A stretch of DNA of 64,000 bases from CAXTSE01 sp964246985 (GTDB taxonomy: Bacteria > Actinomycetota > Actinomycetes > Actinomycetales > Microbacteriaceae): assembly GCA_964246985.1 (NCBI GenBank), contig CAXTSE010000005.1, positions 124,001 to 188,000 of the forward strand, read 5' to 3'. A program made the position numbers and the translations under genes. Every line of letters begins with the position of its first letter. The first letter of the stretch is position 1. Positions 44,930-57,787 of this stretch are shown piece by piece. The notes beneath the pieces are model-generated. The model ran no database searches and was not told where the DNA came from. It saw only the letters and a list, made by a program, of their open reading frames with translations.

Positions 44930-46996
44930 ATGAAGCCCACCCGTTCGGTCCGACCCTTCGAGGTCATCAGCGAGTACGTGCCGAGCGGTGACCAGCCGCA
45001 GGCCATCGCCGAGCTCGCGCAGCGCATCAACGCCGGTGAGACCGATGTGGTGCTGCTCGGCGCGACCGGAACGGGCAAGTCGGCGACCACCGCGTGGCTG
45101 GTCGAGCAGGTGCAGCGCCCCACCCTGGTGCTCGCACACAACAAGACGCTGGCGGCCCAGCTGGCGACCGAGTTCCGCGACCTGCTGCCCAACAACGCGG
45201 TCGAGTACTTCGTCAGCTATTACGACTACTACCAGCCCGAGGCGTATGTGCCGCAGACCGACACCTTCATCGAGAAGGACTCGTCGATCAACTCCGAGGT
45301 CGAGCGCCTGCGGCACTCGACGACCAACGCCCTGCTGAGCAGGCGCGACGTGATCGTCGTGTCGACCGTCTCGTGCATCTACGGCCTCGGCGCCGCGGAG
45401 GAGTACCTGGGTGCGATGTCGGCGCTGCAGGTCGGCGACCGCATCTCGCGCGACAAGCTCGTGCGCGGGTTCCTCAACATGCAGTACGAGCGCAACGACG
45501 TCGACTTCTCGCGCGGCAAGTTCCGCGTCCGCGGCGACACGATCGAGATCATCCCGGTCTACGAGGAGCACGCGATCCGCATCGAGATGTTCGGCGACGA
45601 GATCGAGGCGCTGTACCAGCTGCACCCGCTCACCGGCGACGTGCTGCGCAAGATGGATGCGGTCTCCGTGTTCCCCGCGACGCACTACGCGGCGAGTCCC
45701 GAGGCCATGCACCGGGCGATCGCGTCGATCAAGATCGAGCTCGCCGAGCGCCTCGCCGAGTTCGAGGCGCAGGGCAAGCTGCTCGAGGCGCAGCGGCTGC
45801 GCATGCGCACCAGCTTCGACCTCGAGATGATGGAGCAGATCGGATTCTGCAACGGCATCGAGAACTACTCCCGTCACATCGACGGCCGTCAGCCCGGTCA
45901 GGCCCCCAACACCCTGCTCGATTACTTCGCCGAGGACTTCCTCGTCGTCATCGACGAGTCGCACGTGACCGTGCCGCAGATCGGCGCGATGTACGAGGGC
46001 GACGCCAGCCGCAAGCGCACCCTCGTCGACCACGGCTTCCGCCTGCCGAGCGCTCTCGACAACCGCCCGCTGCGCTGGGAGGAGTTCCTGAACCGCGTCG
46101 GCCAGAAGGTGTACCTCTCGGCCACCCCCGGGCGCTACGAGATGGGCATCACGGACTCGGTGGTCGAGCAGATCATCCGCCCGACCGGTCTGATCGACCC
46201 CCAGATCATCGTCAAGCCGTCCAAGGGCCAGATCGACGATCTGCTCGAGGAGATCCGCACCCGCGCCGAGAAGGACGAGCGAGTGCTCGTGACCACGCTG
46301 ACCAAGAAGATGGCGGAGGAGCTGACCGACTACCTCGCGGAGGCGGGCGTCCGCGTGCGGTACCTGCACTCCGACGTCGACACCCTGCGACGCGTCGAGC
46401 TGCTCACCGAGCTGCGGGCCGGTGTCTACGACGTGCTGATCGGCATCAACCTCCTGCGCGAGGGTCTCGACCTGCCCGAGGTGTCGCTGGTGGCGATCCT
46501 GGACGCCGACAAGGAGGGCTTCCTGCGATCGTCCACCTCCCTCATCCAGACGATCGGTCGCGCGGCGCGCAACGTGTCGGGCGAGGTGCACATGTACGCC
46601 GACAACCTCACCGACTCGATGAAGCAGGCCATCGAGGAGACGACCCGTCGTCGCGAGAAGCAGGTCGCCTACAACCTCGAGCGGGGTGTCGACCCGCAGC
46701 CGCTGCGCAAGAAGATCGCCGACATCACCGACGTGCTCGCACGGGAGGGCGCCGACACGGCGGCGCTGCTCGCGGGACGCGACGGCAGGAAGCGCGCGCC
46801 GACGCCCAATCTCAAGCGGGAGGGTCTCGGGGCAGCGGGAGCCCGCGAGCTGGAGACGATCATCGCCGACCTCAACGACCAGATGCTGCAGGCGGCGGGG
46901 GAGCTCAAGTTCGAGCTCGCCGGTCGGCTGCGCGACGAGCTGAGCGAGCTCAAGCGCGAGCTACGGCAGATGGAGACGGCGGGGCATGTTCGCTAG
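44930..46996 (+). CDS. uvrB: Excinuclease ABC subunit B
   Basis: A 688-residue UvrB. Walker A is GATGTGKSATT (about 44-54). The damage-clamping beta-hairpin region shows YYDYYQPEAYVPQ. Helicase motifs include VVIDESHVT and GINLLREGLDLPE near QTIGRAARN. The C-terminal UVR domain that contacts UvrC is at about 643-680. It verifies the lesion in nucleotide-excision repair. uvrA follows after a terminator pair, so the two are not co-transcribed as a simple operon. Confidence 0.97.
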   Translation: MKPTRSVRPFEVISEYVPSGDQPQAIAELAQRINAGETDVVLLGATGTGKSATTAWLVEQVQRPTLVLAHNKTLAAQLATEFRDLLPNNAVEYFVSYYDYYQPEAYVPQTDTFIEKDSSINSEVERLRHSTTNALLSRRDVIVVSTVSCIYGLGAAEEYLGAMSALQVGDRISRDKLVRGFLNMQYERNDVDFSRGKFRVRGDTIEIIPVYEEHAIRIEMFGDEIEALYQLHPLTGDVLRKMDAVSVFPATHYAASPEAMHRAIASIKIELAERLAEFEAQGKLLEAQRLRMRTSFDLEMMEQIGFCNGIENYSRHIDGRQPGQAPNTLLDYFAEDFLVVIDESHVTVPQIGAMYEGDASRKRTLVDHGFRLPSALDNRPLRWEEFLNRVGQKVYLSATPGRYEMGITDSVVEQIIRPTGLIDPQIIVKPSKGQIDDLLEEIRTRAEKDERVLVTTLTKKMAEELTDYLAEAGVRVRYLHSDVDTLRRVELLTELRAGVYDVLIGINLLREGLDLPEVSLVAILDADKEGFLRSSTSLIQTIGRAARNVSGEVHMYADNLTDSMKQAIEETTRRREKQVAYNLERGVDPQPLRKKIADITDVLAREGADTAALLAGRDGRKRAPTPNLKREGLGAAGARELETIIADLNDQMLQAAGELKFELAGRLRDELSELKRELRQMETAGHVR

Positions 46997-46997
46997 T

Positions 46998-47020
46998 CCG
47001 ATGCCCGGGACGGGCATCGG
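46998..47020 (+). terminator. First hairpin after uvrB
   Basis: Perfect 9-base arms (46998-47006 and 47012-47020) around a 5-base loop, starting two bases past the stop codon. Confidence 0.6.
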
Positions 47021-47032
47021 CGCTGGCGTCGC

Positions 47033-47058
47033 GGCGAATGCACGAAAGTGCATTCGCC
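47033..47058 (+). terminator. Second hairpin after uvrB
   Basis: A perfect 11-bp stem (47033-47043 with 47048-47058) closed by a GAAA tetraloop, followed by a short T-containing tract. Stronger than the first hairpin, and followed 34 bases later by the uvrA promoter box. Confidence 0.7.
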
Positions 47059-47091
47059 CTTAGCTCCAGCGCGCGATGTCAGTGGCGTCGG

Positions 47092-47097
47092 TAGACT
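47092..47097 (+). promoter_or_regulatory. Candidate -10 box for uvrA
   Basis: TAGACT, seven bases before the GTG at 47105; leaderless pattern. Confidence 0.55.
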
Positions 47098-47104
47098 GGG
47101 TTCA

Positions 47105-50002
<2,898 letters not shown>

Positions 50003-50017
50003 GGGAGGCCGCGCACC

Positions 50018-51982
50018 ATGGCCCGAACCGAGCGGCCCGACGCCATCTCCTGGCGTCCCGAGGCCGGCGAGATCCCGACCCAGCCCGGCGTCTACCGCTT
50101 TAGCGACCCCTCCGGCCGCATCCTCTACGTCGGCAAGGCCAACAACCTGCGCCAGCGGCTCAGCAACTACTTCCAGCCGCTGCGCAGCCTGCACAAGCGC
50201 ACCCGCCACATGGTGCTGTCGGCGTCGAAGGTCGAGTGGACCACGGTCGGCAGCGACTTCGAGGCGCTGCAGCTGGAGTACACGTGGATAAAGGAGTTCG
50301 ACCCGCCCTACAACGTCAAGTTCCGTGACGACAAGAGCTACCCCTTCATGGCGCTGACCATGGCCGACGAGGCCCCGCGCGTGATGGTGACCCGCAACCA
50401 CCGCATCCCCGGCGCCCGGTACTTCGGGCCGTACCCGAAGATCTGGGCGGTGCGCGAGACCATCGACCTGATGCTCAAGGCGTTCCCGATGCGCACCTGC
50501 TCCGACTCGAGCTACGCGAAGGCGATGGCGAGCAGTCGCTCGTGCTTCCCCGGACAGATCGGACGCTGCGGGGGGCCGTGCTCCCAGAAGGTCACGATCG
50601 AGGAGCACCGGGCGATCGTCGAGCAGTTCGCGGCGTTCATGACCAGCCACGACCGCTCGGTCATCACGCGGATGCAGCGGCAGATGAAGCGCGCGTCCGA
50701 CGCCCAGGAGTACGAGGAGGCCGCGAAGCTGCGCGATCGCGTCTCGGCGCTCGAGAACGTGCTCGAGAAGAGCGCCGTGGTGCTGTCCGACGGGGTCGAC
50801 GCGGATGTCTTCGGCATCGAGCAGGACGAGCTCGCCGCCGCGGTCCAGCAGTTCGTCGTGCGCGGCGGCCGCGTGCGCGGCGTGCGCAGCTGGGTCGTCG
50901 ACAAGGAGCTCGACGTGACGCTCGGCGAGCTCGTCGAGTCGGTGCTCGAGAGCGCGTACGACACCGAGGCGCCCCCGCACGAGATCATCGTGCCGGGCCT
51001 GCCCGACGACGCCGCGGCGCTCGAGCGCTGGCTCGCGGCCCTTCGACCCCGCGGGGGGAGCGTGGCGCTACGGACGGCGCAGCGCGGCGACAAGGCCAAG
51101 GTGCTCGAGATGGCGACGCTGAACGCGCGCCAGTCGCTGATGCTCTACAAGACCCGGCGCGCGAGCGACTACGTCTCACGCAACCAGGCTCTCACCGACA
51201 TCCAGGACGCCCTGGGCCTCGACGAGGCCCCCCTGCGCATGGAGTGCTACGACGTGTCGCACCTCGGCGGCACCAACATCGTCGCGTCGATGGTCGTGTT
51301 CGAGGACGGTCTGCCCAAGAAGAGCGACTACCGCAAGTTCGGGATCGCCGAGTACGCCGACGACACCGAGGCGATCTACCAGGTGCTCACGCGCCGCCTG
51401 GCGCGCTACCAGGACGAGTCCGACGAGCCCGAGCAGCAGGTCGACGCCGACGGCGTGCCGACCGGGCAGCGCAAGCGGTTCGCCTACAAGCCGGGCCTGA
51501 TGGTGATCGACGGCGGGCAGCCGCAGGTGCAGGCGGCCAAGCGCGCGCTCGACGACGCGGGCATCACCGACATCCCCATCTGCGGGCTCGCCAAGCGGCT
51601 GGAGGAGATCTGGCTCCCGGACTCCGACTTCCCGGTCATCCTGCCGCGCAACAGCGAGGCGCTCTTCATGCTGCAGCGGATCCGCGACGAGGCTCACCGC
51701 TTCGCCATCACCTTCCAGCGGCAGAAGCGCCGATCCGACATCTCGTCCGTGCTCGGCGAGATCCCCGGACTCGGCCCGACCCGCGTCAAGATGCTGCTGA
51801 AGCACTTCGGATCCGTGGCCAGGCTGAAGGCGGCCACCCCCGAGCAGATCAGCGAGGTGAAGGGGGTCGGCCCGGCCCTGGCATCCGCCATCATCGCTAG
51901 GCTGGGCATCGAGGTCGTGCCCGACGACGCCTCGCTCCTCCCGTCCGGATCCCCGCCCCAGGAGACGCAGCCAGCCGAATGA
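50018..51982 (+). CDS. uvrC: Excinuclease ABC subunit C
   Basis: A 654-residue dual nuclease. The N-terminal GIY-YIG domain (PGVYRFSDPSGRILYVGKANNL) makes the 3' cut. A cysteine cluster follows (RSCFPGQIGRCGGPC), then a UVR domain (about 220-255: EYEEAAKLRDRVSALE). The RNase H-like domain (ECYDVSHLGGTNIVASMVVF) makes the 5' cut, and two helix-hairpin-helix motifs end the protein (IPGLGPTRVK; VKGVGPALA). ATG 50018 has GGGGAGG upstream. The stop overlaps rapZ as ATGA. Confidence 0.97.
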   Translation: MARTERPDAISWRPEAGEIPTQPGVYRFSDPSGRILYVGKANNLRQRLSNYFQPLRSLHKRTRHMVLSASKVEWTTVGSDFEALQLEYTWIKEFDPPYNVKFRDDKSYPFMALTMADEAPRVMVTRNHRIPGARYFGPYPKIWAVRETIDLMLKAFPMRTCSDSSYAKAMASSRSCFPGQIGRCGGPCSQKVTIEEHRAIVEQFAAFMTSHDRSVITRMQRQMKRASDAQEYEEAAKLRDRVSALENVLEKSAVVLSDGVDADVFGIEQDELAAAVQQFVVRGGRVRGVRSWVVDKELDVTLGELVESVLESAYDTEAPPHEIIVPGLPDDAAALERWLAALRPRGGSVALRTAQRGDKAKVLEMATLNARQSLMLYKTRRASDYVSRNQALTDIQDALGLDEAPLRMECYDVSHLGGTNIVASMVVFEDGLPKKSDYRKFGIAEYADDTEAIYQVLTRRLARYQDESDEPEQQVDADGVPTGQRKRFAYKPGLMVIDGGQPQVQAAKRALDDAGITDIPICGLAKRLEEIWLPDSDFPVILPRNSEALFMLQRIRDEAHRFAITFQRQKRRSDISSVLGEIPGLGPTRVKMLLKHFGSVARLKAATPEQISEVKGVGPALASAIIARLGIEVVPDDASLLPSGSPPQETQPAE

Positions 51983-52854
51983 CGACCGATCAGGTGTCCC
52001 GCGAGATGCTCATCGTGACCGGCATGTCCGGCGCGGGGCGCTCGACCGTCGGAAACGCCCTCGAGGATCTCGGCTGGTACGTCGTCGACAACCTGCCGCC
52101 GTCGATGCTGCGGCCGCTGGTCGACCTGTCGAGCGCGACGGGGGAGTCCATCCCGAAGGTCGCGGCCATGGTCGACGTGCGCGGGGGGAGGCTGTTCGCC
52201 GACGTGCAGGAGGCGCTCGAGTCGCTCCGCGACCAGGCACACCTGCGCATCCTCTTCCTCGACGCCACCGACGCCGCTCTCGTGCGGCGGTTCGAGCAGG
52301 TGCGGCGTCCGCACCCGCTGCAGGGCGACGGCACCCTGCTCGACGGCATCACGGCCGAGCGGGCACGCATCGCCGAGCTGCGCGAGCTGAGCGACGTCGT
52401 GATCGACACCACCGAGCTCAACATCCACCAGCTGGCACTGAAGGTGCAGGAGCAGTTCGCCGACGACATCGAGACGGCGACGCGCGTCACTGTCATGAGC
52501 TTCGGGTTCAAGTACGGCCTGCCCACCGACTCCGACTCCGTGGCCGACTGCCGGTTCCTGCCGAACCCGTTCTGGATCCCCGAGCTCAGCGCGCAGACCG
52601 GGCTCGACGAGCCCGTGCGCGACTACGTGCTCGGGCAGGAGGGCGCGGCGGAGTTCATCGACGCGTACGTCGCGGCGCTCACCCCGGTGCTCGCCGGGTA
52701 CCGTCGCGAGAACAAGCGACACGCTACGATCTCCTTGGGCTGCACCGGTGGAAAGCACCGGTCCGTGGCCATCGCCGAGGAGATCGGACGCCGCCTGAGC
52801 GCGCTCCCCGGCCTCAATGTCAACGTCAAGCACCGTGATCTCGGTCGTGAATGA
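51979..52854 (+). CDS. rapZ: RNase adapter RapZ / nucleotide-binding protein (YvcJ family)
   Basis: A 291-residue P-loop protein with Walker A in GMSGAGRST (about 15-23), VDNLPPSML and the C-terminal GCTGGKHRSVAIAEEIG (about 253-269). In E. coli RapZ guides RNase E to a small RNA; in Gram-positives YvcJ binds nucleotides but its target is unclear. It overlaps uvrC by four bases. In most actinobacteria yvcK stands between rapZ and whiA; here whiA follows directly after 72 bases. Confidence 0.94.
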   Translation: MTTDQVSREMLIVTGMSGAGRSTVGNALEDLGWYVVDNLPPSMLRPLVDLSSATGESIPKVAAMVDVRGGRLFADVQEALESLRDQAHLRILFLDATDAALVRRFEQVRRPHPLQGDGTLLDGITAERARIAELRELSDVVIDTTELNIHQLALKVQEQFADDIETATRVTVMSFGFKYGLPTDSDSVADCRFLPNPFWIPELSAQTGLDEPVRDYVLGQEGAAEFIDAYVAALTPVLAGYRRENKRHATISLGCTGGKHRSVAIAEEIGRRLSALPGLNVNVKHRDLGRE

Positions 52855-52926
52855 CCGGATCGACGAGGTGCGCATGAAGCGGGAGCCGGTCGACCGGCGC
52901 CCGTCAACGGGAAGTGGGAACACCGC

Positions 52927-53904
52927 GTGGCTCTGACCTCGGATGTGAAAGAGGAACTCGCCGCCGTCGAGGTCGGCAAGACCACGGTGCGAGCCGCAGA
53001 GCTCGCCACTCTGCTGCGGTTCTCGGGCGGCCTGCACATCATCTCCAATCGCATCGCGGTCGAAGCCGAGCTCGACTCGCCCCAGATCGCGCGGCGTCTG
53101 CGCAAGGACCTGGCCGAGCTGTACGGCGTGCGCAGCGAGGTGTCGGTGATCTCGGGCAGCAACCTCCGCCGCACGAGCACCTACCTGGTGCGGGTGATCG
53201 ACGGGGGAGAGACCCTGGCTCGACAGGCGGGTCTGCTCGACGCTCGGCGCCGCCCTGTGCGCGGGCTCCCCAACCGGCTGACCACCGGCTCGCGTGAGGA
53301 GCTGGCGGCCGTCTGGCGGGGCGCGTTCCTCGCCCATGGCACCCTCACCGATCCCGGCCGGTCGGCAGCGCTCGAGGTCGGATGCCCCGGGAACGAGGCG
53401 GCCATGGCCCTCGTCGGCGCCGCCGGGCGTCTCAAGATCGCCGCCAAGGCCCGCGAGGTGCGCGGCATGCACCGGGTCGTCATCCGCGACGGGGATGCGA
53501 TCAGCGCCATGCTCCGCCTCATGGGCGCCGAGAAGAGCGTCGTCTCGTGGGAGGAGATGCGCCAGCGCCGCGAGGTGCGCGCCACAGCGAACCGGCTCGT
53601 CAACTTCGACGACGCAAACCTCCGCCGCAGCGCCCAGGCCGCGGTGGCCGCGTGCTCCCGCGTCGAGCGCGCGCTCGAGCTGCTCGGCGACGACGTCCCC
53701 GAGCACCTGCGGTACGCCGGTCGCCTGCGACTCGACCACCGCGACGCCAGCCTCGACGAGCTCGGCCACCACGCCGATCCGCCGATGACCAAGGACGCCG
53801 TGGCAGGTCGCATCCGACGCCTGCTCGCCATGGCCGACAAATACGCCGACGACAACGGGCTCCCCGGCACCGACGCGAACCTGCCACCCGGCTTCGAGGA
53901 ATAA
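52927..53904 (+). CDS. whiA: DNA-binding protein WhiA
   Basis: A 325-residue WhiA from GTG 52927. The N-terminal LAGLIDADG-homing-endonuclease-like fold (about 1-220) starts LTSDVKEELAAVEVGK and includes LIISNR-like strands (HIISNRIAV). The C-terminal helix-turn-helix (about 230-310) has RLRLDHRDASLDELGHHADPPMTKDAVAGRIRRLL split over two helices. In Streptomyces WhiA controls sporulation with WhiB; in non-sporulating actinobacteria it is linked to cell division. GGGAAGTGGGAA precedes the start. Confidence 0.95.
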   Translation: MALTSDVKEELAAVEVGKTTVRAAELATLLRFSGGLHIISNRIAVEAELDSPQIARRLRKDLAELYGVRSEVSVISGSNLRRTSTYLVRVIDGGETLARQAGLLDARRRPVRGLPNRLTTGSREELAAVWRGAFLAHGTLTDPGRSAALEVGCPGNEAAMALVGAAGRLKIAAKAREVRGMHRVVIRDGDAISAMLRLMGAEKSVVSWEEMRQRREVRATANRLVNFDDANLRRSAQAAVAACSRVERALELLGDDVPEHLRYAGRLRLDHRDASLDELGHHADPPMTKDAVAGRIRRLLAMADKYADDNGLPGTDANLPPGFEE

Positions 53905-53924
53905 GCCCGCCCGAGCCGCGTTCA

Positions 53925-53930
53925 TAGACT
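53925..53930 (+). promoter_or_regulatory. Candidate sodA promoter -10
   Basis: TAGACT gives a leader of about 25 bases containing AAGGAGAG before the ATG at 53961. No clear -35. Confidence 0.5.
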
Positions 53931-53960
53931 GAGAATCCAATCGCAAGGAGAGAGACAACG

Positions 53961-54560
53961 ATGGCCGACTACACGCTCCCGGAGCTCCCGTACGACTACG
54001 CGGCACTCGAGCCGCACATCAGCGCCCGCATCATGGAGCTGCATCACTCCAAGCACCACGCCGCCTATGTCACCGGCGCCAACACGGCCCTCGAGAAGCT
54101 CGCCGAAGCCCGCGAGGCCGGCGACTTCAGCAAGGTGAACCAGTTCTCAAAGGACCTGGCGTTCCACCTCGGCGGCCACGTCAACCACTCCATCTTCTGG
54201 ACCAACCTCAGCCCCGACGGCGGCGACAAGCCCGAGGGCGAGCTCGCCGCGGCGATCGACGACAGCTTCGGATCCTTCGACAAGTTCCAGGCGCACTTCA
54301 CCGCCGCCTCGCTCGGCCTCCAGGGCTCGGGCTGGGGCATCCTCGCCTGGGACTCGCTGGGGGAGCGCCTCATCATCGAGCAGCTCTACGACCAGCAGGG
54401 CAACACCCCGCAGACGACCACGCCGGTCCTGCAGCTCGACATGTGGGAGCACGCGTTCTACCTCGACTACGTGAACGTCAAGGCCGACTACGTGAAAGCC
54501 TTCTGGAACATCGCGAACTGGGCCAACGCGGCCGAGCGCTTCACCGCCGCACGCGGCTGA
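53961..54560 (+). CDS. sodA: Superoxide dismutase (Mn/Fe type)
   Basis: A 199-residue cytoplasmic SOD. Metal ligands fall in IMELHHSKHHAAYV, HLGGHVNHSIFW and LDMWEHAFYLDY (the final Asp and His). QGSGWGIL carries the Gln position typical of the Mn form, but metal use cannot be fixed from sequence. AAGGAGAG lies upstream. It is placed between whiA and gap, where SOD is not part of the usual conserved cluster. Confidence 0.96.
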   Translation: MADYTLPELPYDYAALEPHISARIMELHHSKHHAAYVTGANTALEKLAEAREAGDFSKVNQFSKDLAFHLGGHVNHSIFWTNLSPDGGDKPEGELAAAIDDSFGSFDKFQAHFTAASLGLQGSGWGILAWDSLGERLIIEQLYDQQGNTPQTTTPVLQLDMWEHAFYLDYVNVKADYVKAFWNIANWANAAERFTAARG

Positions 54561-54589
54561 GTGAGCACGTCGGGCACAGGCTCGACTGC

Positions 54590-54595
54590 TAACGT
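54590..54595 (+). promoter_or_regulatory. Candidate gap promoter -10
   Basis: TAACGT would start transcription near 54602, so the mRNA would begin with the hairpin at 54600-54637. Confidence 0.45.
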
Positions 54596-54599
54596 TGGT

Positions 54600-54637
54600 G
54601 AGCCGGAAGCCGGGGTCTCGCACCCCGGCGCCGGCTC
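54600..54637 (+). other. Large hairpin between sodA and gap
   Basis: Arms GAGCCGG/CCGGCTC and GCCGGGGT/ACCCCGGC stack to 15 bp with a 2:1 bulge and a 5-base loop (54617-54621). It may be the sodA terminator or a 5'-terminal structure of the gap mRNA. No U-tract follows. Confidence 0.7.
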
Positions 54638-54657
54638 GCCACCACCCCCATCACACG

Positions 54658-54674
54658 GGCGCTCGATGAGCGCC
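54658..54674 (+). other. Small hairpin just before the gap ribosome-binding site
   Basis: GGCGCTC-GAT-GAGCGCC, a 7-bp stem with a 3-base loop, ends 5 bases before TAGGAG. It could hold the RBS in an open position. Confidence 0.5.
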
Positions 54675-54690
54675 GACAGCTAGGAGAATC

Positions 54691-55698
<1,008 letters not shown>

Positions 55699-55723
55699 GG
55701 CTCGCGTCTCGACGGCTCCGACG

Positions 55724-56926
55724 ATGACCCTGCGCTCCATCGAGTCCCTCGGGGACCTCGACGGCAAGACAGTCCTGCTCCGCTGCGACCTCAACGTCCC
55801 GCTGAAGGACGGCGAGATCACCGACGACGGACGTGTCCGCGCGTCGGTGCCCACCATCCGGCTGCTGCTGGATGCGGGCGCCAAGGTGATCGCGATGTCG
55901 CACCTCGGTCGCCCGGACGGCACCCCCGACGCCAAGTACAGCCTCGCGCCGGTGGCCGTCCGCCTCGGCGAGCTCCTGGGCGAGGACGTCGCCTTCGTCG
56001 CCGAGGTGCCCACCGATCCCACGGTGATCGCGGGACGGGTCAGCCTGCTCGAGAACCTGCGGTTCGATCCTCGCGAGACCTCGAAGGACGACGACGAGCG
56101 CGCGTCCTTCGCGGCCGAGCTGGCGAACCTCGGCGACGTCGTGGTGTCCGACGGCTTCGGCGTCGTGCACCGCAAGCAGGCGAGCGTCTACGAGCTGGCC
56201 GAGCTTCTCCCGAGCGCGGCCGGTCTGCTCATCGCAGCCGAGCTCGATGTCCTCGATCGCTTGACGGGTCGGGTCGAGAAGCCCTACACGGTTGTGCTCG
56301 GGGGATCGAAGGTCAGCGACAAGCTGGGCGTCATCGGCCACCTGCTGCCCCGCGTCGACTCGCTCCTCATCGGCGGAGGGATGCTGTTCACCTTTCTCGC
56401 CGCCCAAGGTCACAAGGTCGGCGCCAGCCTCCTCGAGGCCGACCAGATCGACACCGTCACGAACTACCTGGCCGAGGCCGAGAAGCTCGGCGTCGAGATC
56501 GTCCTGCCGACCGATGTCGTGGTCGCCTCGAAGTTCGGCGCAGATGCCGAGCATCAGGTGACCGCCGCCGACGCGATCGAGGACACGCCCTGGGGGGCGT
56601 CCGGTCTCGGACTCGACATCGGACCCGAGACCGCCGAGCGCTTCGCAGGAATCGTCGCCGCGTCGAAGACGGTCTTCTGGAACGGCCCGATGGGCGTGTT
56701 CGAGCTGGCACCGTTCGCGGCCGGCACGAAGGCGGTCGCCGGTGCACTCACGGAGGTGGACGGGCTGGGTGTCGTCGGAGGCGGCGACTCGGCCGCCGCG
56801 ATCCGCCAGCTCGGATTCACCGACGACCAGTTCGGGCATGTCTCGACCGGCGGCGGCGCCAGCCTCGAATTCCTCGAGGGCAAGGAACTTCCCGGACTCA
56901 CGGTCCTCGGATGGGAGACAGAATGA
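55724..56926 (+). CDS. pgk: Phosphoglycerate kinase
   Basis: A 400-residue PGK that makes ATP from 1,3-bisphosphoglycerate. Substrate-site motifs are LLRCDLNVPLKDG and SHLGRPDGTPD. Others are LLENLRFDPRE, LGGSKVSDKLGVI, WNGPMGVFEL and the nucleotide loop GGGDSAAAI. It starts 26 bases after gap and overlaps tpiA as ATGA. Confidence 0.98.
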   Translation: MTLRSIESLGDLDGKTVLLRCDLNVPLKDGEITDDGRVRASVPTIRLLLDAGAKVIAMSHLGRPDGTPDAKYSLAPVAVRLGELLGEDVAFVAEVPTDPTVIAGRVSLLENLRFDPRETSKDDDERASFAAELANLGDVVVSDGFGVVHRKQASVYELAELLPSAAGLLIAAELDVLDRLTGRVEKPYTVVLGGSKVSDKLGVIGHLLPRVDSLLIGGGMLFTFLAAQGHKVGASLLEADQIDTVTNYLAEAEKLGVEIVLPTDVVVASKFGADAEHQVTAADAIEDTPWGASGLGLDIGPETAERFAGIVAASKTVFWNGPMGVFELAPFAAGTKAVAGALTEVDGLGVVGGGDSAAAIRQLGFTDDQFGHVSTGGGASLEFLEGKELPGLTVLGWETE

Positions 56927-57714
56927 GCACCACCCCGCGCGTCCCGCTCATGGCGGGCAACTGGAAGATGAACCTCGACCACCTGCAGTCGATCGCGTTC
57001 GTGCAGAAGCTCGCCTGGACGCTGAAGGACGCGCATCACGACGCGACCACGGTCGAGGTCGCCGTGTTCCCGCCCTTCACCGACCTGCGTTCGGTGCAGA
57101 CGCTTGTCAACTCCGACGACCTGCCGATCGCGTTCGGCGCGCAAGACATCTCCGCGCACGACAGCGGCGCGTACACCGGCGAGATCTCCGGCGCATTCCT
57201 CAAGGCGCTCGACGCGAAGTACGTCATCATCGGCCACTCCGAGCGTCGCCAGTACCACGGGGAGACCGACCAGCAGATCGCCGGAAAGGTAGCCGCGGCA
57301 CACCGCCATGGACTCGTGCCGGTCATCTGCGTGGGCGAGACCGCCGAGGACCTCGAGACACACGGTGCCAGCGCCGTCCCGGTGGCGCAACTGCGCGTCG
57401 CGCTCGAGGGCGTCGTCGCCGGCCAGCCGATCGTCGTCGCCTACGAGCCCGTCTGGGCCATCGGGTCCGGCCAGGCGGCGACCAGCGACCAGGCCCAGCA
57501 GGTCTGCGCGGCGCTGCGTGCGCTTCTGGCCGAGGTGCTCGGCGACGAGGCGGCTCAGTCCACCCGCATCCTCTACGGCGGCTCGGTCAAGGCCGCCAAC
57601 ATCGCCGGCTTCATGCGGGAGACCGACGTCGACGGCGCGCTCATCGGCGGCGCCTCGCTGCAGCTCGAGGAGTTCGCGAGCATCGTGCGCTACCTCAAGC
57701 ACGTCGGCACCTGA
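56923..57714 (+). CDS. tpiA: Triosephosphate isomerase
   Basis: ATG 56923 overlaps the pgk stop as ATGA and gives 263 residues (an ATG at 56911 adds four). The start is LMAGNWKMN with the catalytic Lys. The catalytic His is in IIGHSERRQYHGE, the catalytic Glu in AYEPVWAIGSG, and the phosphate loop in YGGSVKAANI. It interconverts dihydroxyacetone-P and glyceraldehyde-3-P. Confidence 0.98.
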   Translation: MSTTPRVPLMAGNWKMNLDHLQSIAFVQKLAWTLKDAHHDATTVEVAVFPPFTDLRSVQTLVNSDDLPIAFGAQDISAHDSGAYTGEISGAFLKALDAKYVIIGHSERRQYHGETDQQIAGKVAAAHRHGLVPVICVGETAEDLETHGASAVPVAQLRVALEGVVAGQPIVVAYEPVWAIGSGQAATSDQAQQVCAALRALLAEVLGDEAAQSTRILYGGSVKAANIAGFMRETDVDGALIGGASLQLEEFASIVRYLKHVGT

Positions 57715-57745
57715 TCAGCCTGACGGCTGATACTCAGGTTTCGCC

Positions 57746-57771
57746 TATACTGAACGCTGGCCTTCGGCCAG
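57746..57771 (+). promoter_or_regulatory. secG promoter and 5' leader hairpin
   Basis: TATACT (57746-57751), the best -10 in the window, is followed by CTGGCC-TTC-GGCCAG (57757-57771), a 6-bp stem that would sit at the very 5' end of the mRNA. It may also end the tpiA transcript. Confidence 0.6.
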
Positions 57772-57787
57772 ACGAAAGGTCTTTCAC

